Of a stretch of DNA of 5,169 nucleotides, positions 1 through 5,169 are shown one piece after another. Positions within the stretch are counted from its first letter, which is position 1, and each line of letters starts with the position of its first letter. The DNA lies in contig DOWI01000140.1 of assembly GCA_003519645.1 (NCBI GenBank), positions 2,876-8,044 of the forward strand. The letters run 5' to 3'. This stretch comes from Oscillospiraceae bacterium. GTDB taxonomy: Bacteria > Bacillota_A > Clostridia > Oscillospirales > Acutalibacteraceae. A model generated the notes under the pieces. It saw nothing but the letters and a program-made list of their open reading frames with translations. It made no database searches and was not told where the DNA came from. The translations under genes and the position numbers were made by a program.

Positions 1-257
1 GTTTGGCCAGGTACTTGATTACCAAGCCCGGCTTCCAAAGCCACAATACGACCCATGTTCATTCCCTGTTCGGCCTCCGGGAAAGCGCATCCTAATACAA
101 GGTCATCAATTTGATCTTTTGGCAATCCGGGTAGCCGGTTGATAACACTTTTTATTACTTGAGTGGCAAGATCCTCGGGACGTGTGTATTTTAGGGTGCC
201 CCTGGGTGCCTTCCCAATAGCGGATCTGCCTAATGCGACAATTACTGCTTCAGACAT
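1..257 (-). CDS. fadA: Acetyl-CoA acyltransferase (3-ketoacyl-CoA thiolase), N-terminal part, 3' partial
   Basis: The first 85 codons of a thiolase are visible before the window edge cuts the gene; the full family length is about 390 residues. The enzyme would cleave 3-oxoacyl-CoA with CoA to give acetyl-CoA and an acyl-CoA two carbons shorter, or run in reverse as a condensing enzyme. The N-terminus MSEAVIVALGRSAIGKAPRG (1-20), the RPEDLATQVI segment (26-35), PGLPKDQIDDLVLGCAFPEA (43-62) and EQGMNMGR (63-70) match the FadA subgroup of thiolases. The nucleophilic cysteine, expected shortly after the last visible residues, lies outside the window, so activity cannot be judged. The ATG at 255-257 is preceded by AAGGAG (265-270) with a 7-nt gap, and the gene starts 16 nt after the FadN-like stop codon. 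It is very likely cotranscribed and is the usual partner of that enzyme. A biosynthetic acetyl-CoA acetyltransferase cannot be excluded from the N-terminus alone. Confidence 0.92.
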   Translation of the reverse strand, partial: MSEAVIVALGRSAIGKAPRGTLKYTRPEDLATQVIKSVINRLPGLPKDQIDDLVLGCAFPEAEQGMNMGRIVALEAGLGNQVPGQ

Positions 258-273
258 AATATCACTCCTTTTC

Positions 274-2616
274 TTAGTTGCGTATAGCATGATGTGTCTT
301 CACCATGCCGAAAATCCGTTCCTGGGTTTTGGGTTCTTTTGTAAGCTCACAAAAACCTTCACGTTCCAGTCCTAATAACTCACCTTCTGTAAGCAGGGTA
401 CCCTTAGGTACATCACCTCCTGTTAAAGCTCGTGCAACCTTAAGGCCGATATTACAGTCGGTTTCAGAAATATATCCGGTATGTTGCATCGTTTTGAGAC
501 TAATCTCGGCGTTTGCAAATCCGCTGCGGCCGGTAACCTTTATTAGCTGTGCTGTTTTTTGGCGGTATCCGTCTTTTGCCATTTGAAGGACTTCTTCTTT
601 GGCACGCTGTGCAAGATCATCAATTTGCATAATGATTATATCTGTCGGCTGCAAGTAGCCAAAATCCAGTGCTTGATACGCATTTTTTGAAACTTGGGCG
701 GTGGCAACCTGAGTGAGATATTTACTAATAATGGGAAGAAGATCTGTGTAGCCATAAGTACTGGCGTATGCTGATGCCCGCTGTGCCAGCTCCTTTAATC
801 CGCCTCCCGACGGTATCAAACCTACACCCGGCTCAACAAAGCCCATGTATGTATCCACATGTGCGACGATACGGGAAGAGTGCATGGAGAATTCACATCC
901 GCCTCCAATGGTCATACCATGAATTGCCGCAACAATCGGTTTTTTAGCATACTTTAGTCTCATACTGACATTTTGGAATTCTGCTACGCTGCCTTCGGTT
1001 TTATCAAAATGTTGTGCTAATAAACCCTCGACCATCTCTTTAAGATCCGATCCCGTGAGGAAATTTGCCTCACTGTTTAACAGCACCATACCTACATAAT
1101 CGTTATTATTTTCGATTTCATCTATAGCCGATATTATTTCTTCGCGCATATGAACTGTGACACAGTTACCCGGCGAATGAAACTCCAGGCCGGCAACCCC
1201 GTCTCCCATATCCAGTAGTGTAGTATGAACAAATGACTTAATCACAGGATATACCGTATCAAACGAATGGATATCTGGATCTTTTTTATAGAAAGGCTCT
1301 CTCTCGGAGAGGCGTTTTTCCACCCAATCCGGTAATTTTTTACCTTCTTCTTTCATGCGCTTAGCTGATTTTTCAAAACCGATAAGATCCCATGTTTCAA
1401 AAGGTCCTACTTCCCAGTTGTAACCCCATTTCATTGCGTTATCGATGTCCTCATAGCTGTCTGCAATCTCAGGCATTTTCCAAGATGAATACAGTAGCGT
1501 CTGAGAAGTTAGCTCCCAAAGGAACTTACCTTCTGGCTCGTTGGAATAAAGCAGATGATTGAGTCTGTCTTTGAGCCTGTGTATTTTTTTAGCTTCCTCA
1601 ATAAAAGGAATTTTTACCTTTTGGCTGGGTATATACGCATTTTTTTCAGGGTCCCATACAAGATAAGATTTTTTCCCGCTTTTGTCCCTTGTTTTTTTAT
1701 AAAATCCGCTGCCTGTCTTATTGCCGAGCTGTCCGTTTTTAACCATCTTTCTTATTACATCGGGCAGTACGAATGAACTCTTTTCATCAGGGTCATCCAG
1801 CAATTCCACAAGATTATCGTTTACATGTGTCAGTACGTCAATGCCGACCATGTCTGCGGTACGAAAAGATGCACTTTTAGGATGACCTATAAGTTTGCCA
1901 GTCAGATAATCCACGGTCTCAATATCAAAATTGTATTTTTTCATAAGCTCCCATGTACATGGAACTCCCAGTGAACCGATACGGTTGCCAATGAAATTAG
2001 GAGTATCATGTGACGTTATAACACCCTTTCCAAGGATATTGCGGCAGAACTTTTTCATATAATCCACAACTTCGCTGTCGGTTTTTTCTGTCGGTATGAC
2101 TTCCAGTAGGTGCATGTAACGGGGAGGATTGAAAAAGTGTGTCCCGAGGAAGCGCTGCTGGAGATCAGGCGGCATTTTTTCAGATATTTTGGAAATAGGG
2201 ATACCGGATGTGTTGGTAGAGATAATCGCATCCTTTTTGATATAAGGAGTAATCTTTTGGAACATGGATTGTTTTATCTTGAGGTTTTCAGCCACGACCT
2301 CTACAATCCAGTCGCAATCACGGATCATATCAAGACTTGTATCTAAATTTCCTACCATAATATAATCGGCCATTCTTGGTGTCAATAAAACACCATTTTT
2401 TTTATCTGACACTCTGTCTTTGCCCGCTTGAGCAAGGCGGTTAAGGTGAGCAGGGTCGTCTTTTGTAATACCTTTTTTCAGCTCGTAATCATTCAAATCT
2501 TTTGGTACGATGTCGAGCATAACAACTGGTATGCCGGTCCCTGCTATCCAAGCAGCAATGCCAGCCCCCATAACACCGGCTCCGACGATGCATGCTTTCT
2601 TAATGCCATATTTCAA
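274..2616 (-). CDS. fadN: FadN-type bifunctional 3-hydroxyacyl-CoA dehydrogenase / enoyl-CoA hydratase
   Basis: This 780-residue fusion would hydrate trans-2-enoyl-CoA to 3-hydroxyacyl-CoA and oxidise it with NAD+ to 3-oxoacyl-CoA in the cytoplasm. The dehydrogenase comes first, as in Bacillus FadN (YusL) and opposite to FadB/FadJ. With the TTG at 2614-2616 as residue 1, the NAD-binding GAGVMG is at 12-17 with Asp35 after it. The catalytic set is Ser137 (NTSGIP), His160 (GTHFFNPP), Glu172 (LLEVI) and Asn211 (FIGNRIG). A C-terminal dehydrogenase domain with GNKTGSGFYKK is at 298-308, and a second copy with WGYNWEVGPFETWDLIG is at 397-413. The hydratase domain (about 480-690) has NSEANFLTGSDL (514-525), HGMTIGGGCEF with Glu575, and GFVEPGVGLIPSGGG with Glu595. 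Both crotonase-type catalytic glutamates are present, so both activities should be intact. Homologues begin right at the residues after this TTG, which supports the start over the ATG at 2658 that would add 14 residues. The thiolase follows 16 nt downstream. Chain-length preference is not evident. Confidence 0.94.
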   Translation of the reverse strand: MKYGIKKACIVGAGVMGAGIAAWIAGTGIPVVMLDIVPKDLNDYELKKGITKDDPAHLNRLAQAGKDRVSDKKNGVLLTPRMADYIMVGNLDTSLDMIRDCDWIVEVVAENLKIKQSMFQKITPYIKKDAIISTNTSGIPISKISEKMPPDLQQRFLGTHFFNPPRYMHLLEVIPTEKTDSEVVDYMKKFCRNILGKGVITSHDTPNFIGNRIGSLGVPCTWELMKKYNFDIETVDYLTGKLIGHPKSASFRTADMVGIDVLTHVNDNLVELLDDPDEKSSFVLPDVIRKMVKNGQLGNKTGSGFYKKTRDKSGKKSYLVWDPEKNAYIPSQKVKIPFIEEAKKIHRLKDRLNHLLYSNEPEGKFLWELTSQTLLYSSWKMPEIADSYEDIDNAMKWGYNWEVGPFETWDLIGFEKSAKRMKEEGKKLPDWVEKRLSEREPFYKKDPDIHSFDTVYPVIKSFVHTTLLDMGDGVAGLEFHSPGNCVTVHMREEIISAIDEIENNNDYVGMVLLNSEANFLTGSDLKEMVEGLLAQHFDKTEGSVAEFQNVSMRLKYAKKPIVAAIHGMTIGGGCEFSMHSSRIVAHVDTYMGFVEPGVGLIPSGGGLKELAQRASAYASTYGYTDLLPIISKYLTQVATAQVSKNAYQALDFGYLQPTDIIIMQIDDLAQRAKEEVLQMAKDGYRQKTAQLIKVTGRSGFANAEISLKTMQHTGYISETDCNIGLKVARALTGGDVPKGTLLTEGELLGLEREGFCELTKEPKTQERIFGMVKTHHAIRN

Positions 2617-2624
2617 TAGACTCA

Positions 2625-2633
2625 CTCCTTTTT
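2625..2633 (-). promoter_or_regulatory. Ribosome binding site that fixes the TTG start of the FadN-like gene
   Basis: The minus strand reads AAAAAGGAG (2633-2625), then 8 nt, then TTG at 2616-2614. The in-frame ATG at 2656-2658 has no Shine-Dalgarno sequence and sits inside the hairpin arm, and this AAGGAG would fall inside its coding sequence. The spacing and strength of the site therefore point to TTG 2616 as the working start. Confidence 0.85.
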
Positions 2634-2641
2634 CTACTTTT

Positions 2642-2691
2642 AAATTAAAAACGGACATTGATAAATAGAAACAATAGCCCGTTTTTAATTT
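2642..2691 (-). terminator. Long hairpin with A/U tracts between operon halves (putative terminator or attenuator)
   Basis: On the minus strand the arm AAATTAAAAACGG (2691-2679) is followed by its perfect 13-nt reverse complement CCGTTTTTAATTT (2654-2642). Inside these arms pairing can continue with a G-U pair (2678/2655), a C-G pair (2677/2656), a one-base bulge (2676) and ATTG/CAAT (2675-2672 with 2660-2657), leaving an 11-nt loop (2671-2661). That gives about 19 pairs in all. The GC-containing core followed by UUUUUAAUUU resembles an intrinsic terminator with a preceding A-tract, although the stem is GC-poor. It starts 12 nt after the CoA-transferase stop and ends 8 nt before the purine run AAAAAGGAG of the next gene. 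Because almost no room is left for a separate promoter downstream, partial read-through or RNA processing is more likely than complete termination. The structure is symmetric enough to act on the plus strand too, but no plus-strand gene is seen. Confidence 0.55.
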
Positions 2692-2703
2692 TATAAATCA
2701 ATA

Positions 2704-4071
2704 CTAGGCAGTTATCTTATTACTCTGTCTCCAGATTTTTGCTTTCTCTGCCGCTTTGATTATATCCTCCCGGAAATCGGGATGCGTGATACTAATAAGT
2801 TTTTCGACCCTGTCCCAGGTGGAACAGCCCTTCAAATTGACAACACCGTATTCTGTTACGATATAATTTGTCATGTTGGCAGGTACGGTAATCTGAGTTC
2901 CCATGGGGAAACTTACAACAACATTTGAAGTGACATTACCTTTCCGGTCGGTTCTGGTTGAAGGAAGACAAATGAATCCCTTGCCTCCTTTGGAGTGCAT
3001 GGATGCCAGGTGATAATCCAGCTGTCCGCCCGTTCCAGATATCTGGCGGTAACCGACAGATTCAGATGAAACATTGCCGAGCATATCCACGGAAATACCG
3101 CTACAGATAGAGTACACTCTATCATTTTGCGCGATGACACTGGGGTTGTTAGTGTAGGTTACACTCTTACAGGCCATGTTTGGGTTTCTATCTATATAAC
3201 GGTACATCTCTTCGGAACCCATTGCGAAGGTAAATACACTCTTGCCCACATCGATTTGTTTTCTTTTGTTTGTCAGTCTTCCTGCCTGTTCAAGTTTCAT
3301 ATATGCATCCACGTACATCTCAGAATGGCAGCCCAGATCCTTGAAATCACTATCCGCTAGCATTTCGCCTACAATATTAGGTAATCCACCTATACCAAAC
3401 TGAATACAGGCGCCATCCACCATTTCGTTCATTATTAACGTTGCTATTTTTTTATCTATTTCTGTCGGCCTGACTTCACCAATAGGAAGTGGTGGCTGAC
3501 CTTCAGCATTTTCAATTACATAATCGATTTCTGAGATATTTACAGTAGTATCTCCATAAACATAGGGGAGTTTAGGATCTACTTCTGCAAGTACTTTCAG
3601 GTTCCTTTTATATCCTCCTCTTGCTTTGATACAGTCCATAGTAAATGAGCTTTCCGGACCGAGATTGAAGTTTCCGTTTTCATCCATAGGTCCTACGGCA
3701 AGAAACAAAACGTCTGCATTTTGAGCTCCCGCCGTAAACTGAATACCGGATTCATGGAAAAGAGAGGGAACCGCATAGATGGGTACACCCATACTTTTAA
3801 TACCTCTTGTTACTGCACTAAAACTGCCGTCTGTAAATTTAAATACCTCACCCTCAGGATCAGCTTTTACAATTTCAGGCATATAGGTTAGGGTTGCGAA
3901 TAGAACCGTTATATCATGCAATTCCATTTTGCGAAATGCTAATGCCTCATCTAAAAGTGACGTTTTCACCGCAAAAGGAGAATATACGATCATATCTCCG
4001 TCTTTAACCACCTTAACCGCTTCAGTGGCTGTTGTAAGTTTTTGCTGATATTCATCTACACAGTTACTCAT
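2704..4071 (-). CDS. Acyl-CoA:carboxylate CoA-transferase (Cat1/4-hydroxybutyrate CoA-transferase, acetyl-CoA hydrolase/transferase family)
   Basis: This 455-residue protein belongs to the family of succinyl-CoA:acetate (Cat1), 4-hydroxybutyrate (AbfT) and butyryl-CoA:acetate CoA-transferases. They move CoA between an acyl-CoA and a free acid through a glutamyl-CoA thioester. The N-terminal half (about 1-200) holds the DVLFLAVGPMDENGNFNLG segment. The C-terminal half holds GACIQFGIGGLPN (220-232), LGCHSEM with the presumed catalytic Glu251, SGTGGQLDYHLAS (345-357), GGKGFICLPST (362-372) and VTEYGVVNLKG (405-415). Length and motif order are normal for the family and nothing looks broken. The ATG overlaps the upstream dehydratase stop by 4 nt, with AAGGAGG at 4082-4088 ten nt before the start, so translational coupling is likely. 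The neighbourhood suggests it activates a 2-hydroxy acid for the dehydratase or exchanges CoA with a product acid; the sequence alone does not fix the substrate. Acetyl-CoA hydrolase activity is a less likely alternative. Confidence 0.92.
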   Translation of the reverse strand: MSNCVDEYQQKLTTATEAVKVVKDGDMIVYSPFAVKTSLLDEALAFRKMELHDITVLFATLTYMPEIVKADPEGEVFKFTDGSFSAVTRGIKSMGVPIYAVPSLFHESGIQFTAGAQNADVLFLAVGPMDENGNFNLGPESSFTMDCIKARGGYKRNLKVLAEVDPKLPYVYGDTTVNISEIDYVIENAEGQPPLPIGEVRPTEIDKKIATLIMNEMVDGACIQFGIGGLPNIVGEMLADSDFKDLGCHSEMYVDAYMKLEQAGRLTNKRKQIDVGKSVFTFAMGSEEMYRYIDRNPNMACKSVTYTNNPSVIAQNDRVYSICSGISVDMLGNVSSESVGYRQISGTGGQLDYHLASMHSKGGKGFICLPSTRTDRKGNVTSNVVVSFPMGTQITVPANMTNYIVTEYGVVNLKGCSTWDRVEKLISITHPDFREDIIKAAEKAKIWRQSNKITA

Positions 4072-5169
4072 ATACCGATTGCCTCCTTATTTAATCCACC
4101 GATTTGCTCATTGAATGCCTGCAGTCTTGTTCTTATTTGTTCCGTGGAGTCTGTCAGCTGATCCACATCAATATTAAGTACCGGGACATTGACTTTTTTG
4201 CATGCCTTTACTATAGATGGATAATCAAATTCTTCAGGATCACAGAATTTCATCAGGCAGTAAATAACTGCATCAGCATTCTGTTTGGCTGCCATGTCAG
4301 CAATATGTGCGGCACGTTTTCTTTCGGAATCGACGATAACAGAGCATGCCTCTCTGTCCTGCCACTGCCTGGCCAGGCGCTCTATAGGATCTTTTCCGGC
4401 TGGAATAGGAGTACGGAACTGGCGACTTTCCTGTGCCAACTCGTCACCCACGACAGCCATTTTATATTCGTCAAACAAACTTAACAGATTATTTGGCTCT
4501 GCAACATAACCGGAAAGTATGATCTTTGAACCAGTCCAATGGGTATCCGGCTCTTTTTTCAGAAGTTCATTAAGTTCTTTAACCAGAGCAGTATGCTCTT
4601 CTTTGAGCATGAAGTAGCCTGATTTAATGACATAATGCCGGTTGACCGCAGAAACAAGCCCCGGATTGGCGGCAGTAATATTACAAAAATCCATCATGGC
4701 AGTACTGTGCTCATTATATATTTTGATACTCCTCGTAATATCATCATCGGTAATTTTATGGCCTGCGACTTCTTCAAGCTTTTCTTTGACCTTTGTAAGT
4801 TCTTTAACGGTATAACGTACGGCCGCTTCCAGCTTGTTGTTTTGCGGATAGGTGAGTATAATGACCTTCTTGTCCGGACAGGAATAAATCAGATCCTGAG
4901 AAACTGCTTTCAGCGTGTCACACGGAGTCGATACCACAAAGGCGTCAAGTCCGCCATATGTACCATCCTCGGCAAATTCCATGACTGCCTGCATAATTGT
5001 GCATGCAAATGGTGGGAAATACTTAGCGGCTTTGGAAATCGTAGTTGTGCCGCCCCAACAGCCGATCGGGAACATACCTGCTGCGTGGATGAGTTCTTCA
5101 GGTGTATAAACAGGCAGCACACCTACAACTTTTTTACCCTGTTTTTTTTCACTGCTGACCACCTTGTCG
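4068..5169 (-). CDS. 2-hydroxyacyl-CoA dehydratase, beta-type subunit (HgdB/FldC/HadC family), 5' partial
   Basis: This is one of the two Fe-S subunits of an (R)-2-hydroxyacyl-CoA dehydratase, which removes water from 2-hydroxyacyl-CoA to give 2-enoyl-CoA by a ketyl-radical mechanism in the cytoplasm of anaerobes. A GTG at 5160-5162 gives a 364-residue reading, but the frame stays open to the window edge. Known HgdB/FldC proteins (about 375 residues) carry some 20-25 residues before the QGKK..G.LP segment, so the true start probably lies outside the window and the GTG is internal. Counting from that GTG, the family landmarks are YTPEELIHAAGMFP (19-32), FACT (Cys54), TPCDT (Cys81), GDELAQESRQFRT (239-251) and KFCDPEEFDYP (305-315, Cys307). 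Cys54, Cys81 and Cys307 are the likely [4Fe-4S] ligands. As remembered, the sequence (KYFPPFACTI, YPQNNK) looks closer to FldC/HadC than to glutamate-pathway HgdB; substrate unknown. The partner alpha subunit and the ATP-dependent activator are not in the window and would be expected upstream. The stop overlaps the next start (ATGA). Confidence 0.9.
   Translation of the reverse strand, partial: DKVVSSEKKQGKKVVGVLPVYTPEELIHAAGMFPIGCWGGTTTISKAAKYFPPFACTIMQAVMEFAEDGTYGGLDAFVVSTPCDTLKAVSQDLIYSCPDKKVIILTYPQNNKLEAAVRYTVKELTKVKEKLEEVAGHKITDDDITRSIKIYNEHSTAMMDFCNITAANPGLVSAVNRHYVIKSGYFMLKEEHTALVKELNELLKKEPDTHWTGSKIILSGYVAEPNNLLSLFDEYKMAVVGDELAQESRQFRTPIPAGKDPIERLARQWQDREACSVIVDSERKRAAHIADMAAKQNADAVIYCLMKFCDPEEFDYPSIVKACKKVNVPVLNIDVDQLTDSTEQIRTRLQAFNEQIGGLNKEAIGI

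Noticed and set aside
2396..2403. Run of eight A on the coding strand of the FadN-like gene (another at 5142-5149 in the dehydratase), possible slippage sites.
   Set aside because: Both are in frame as Lys-rich codons, the reading frames continue intact, and such runs are common in AT-rich Firmicute genes; no alternative product is evident.
2656..2658. ATG as the start of the FadN-like gene.
   Set aside because: It has no ribosome binding site, lies inside the hairpin, and adds 14 residues that FadN homologues lack; TTG at 2614-2616 has a well-placed AAGGAG.
2642..2680. Possible promoter in the spacer (TTGTTT near 2673-2668 and TTTAAT near 2648-2643 on the minus strand).
   Set aside because: The boxes are weak, spaced at about 19 nt, and coincide with the hairpin arms in very AT-rich DNA, so chance matches are expected.
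4104..4509. Plus-strand open frames (126 and 74 codons) opposite the dehydratase.
   Set aside because: They lie entirely antisense to a well-supported gene, lack family-like sequence or ribosome binding sites, and look like shadow frames; the same holds for the other plus-strand frames in the window.
5160..5162. GTG as the true start of the dehydratase subunit.
   Set aside because: The frame is open to the window edge, the 7 bases available upstream show no ribosome binding site, and family members have about 20 more N-terminal residues.
4068..5169. Benzoyl-CoA reductase subunit (BcrB/BcrC) as the identity of the dehydratase-like gene.
   Set aside because: The two families are related, but the QGKK..G.LP, TPEEL.HAAGMFP and KFCDPEE.DYP segments fit FldC/HadC/HgdB better, and no other reductase subunit is adjacent on the visible side.

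Overview
The window carries four genes, all on the minus strand and tightly packed in one direction, so it reads as an internal piece of a catabolic operon running from the right edge to the left edge. In transcription order they are: a 2-hydroxyacyl-CoA dehydratase subunit of the HgdB/FldC/HadC family (4068-5169, 5' end cut by the window); a Cat1/AbfT-type acyl-CoA:carboxylate CoA-transferase (2704-4071, overlapping the dehydratase by 4 nt, ATGA); a FadN-type fusion of 3-hydroxyacyl-CoA dehydrogenase and enoyl-CoA hydratase (274-2616, TTG start); and the first 85 codons of a FadA-type thiolase (1-257, 3' end cut by the window). No RNA gene, mobile element, CRISPR array or convincing plus-strand gene is visible.

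The organism is most likely an anaerobic Firmicute (Clostridia or Negativicutes type). The evidence is moderately AT-rich DNA, strong AAGGAG-type ribosome binding sites at every visible start, a TTG start codon, and an oxygen-sensitive, Fe-S-dependent 2-hydroxyacyl-CoA dehydratase next to beta-oxidation genes of the Bacillus/Clostridia FadN layout. The species cannot be named from this window.

Taken together, the genes suggest a route from 2-hydroxy acids (for example those made from amino acids) into beta-oxidation. The CoA-transferase would make 2-hydroxyacyl-CoA, the dehydratase would remove water to give 2-enoyl-CoA, the FadN-like enzyme would add water back at C3 and oxidise the product to 3-oxoacyl-CoA, and the thiolase would cleave it to acetyl-CoA plus a shortened acyl-CoA. 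This is inference from gene content and order. The individual family assignments are well supported, but the substrate is not determined.

The only sizeable gap is the 87-nt spacer between the CoA-transferase and FadN-like genes (2617-2703). It holds a near-perfect hairpin (13-bp perfect arms, 2642-2691) with terminator-like A- and U-tracts, followed directly by the ribosome binding site of the FadN-like gene. This may be an attenuator or an mRNA processing point dividing the operon into an activation/dehydration half and a beta-oxidation half.
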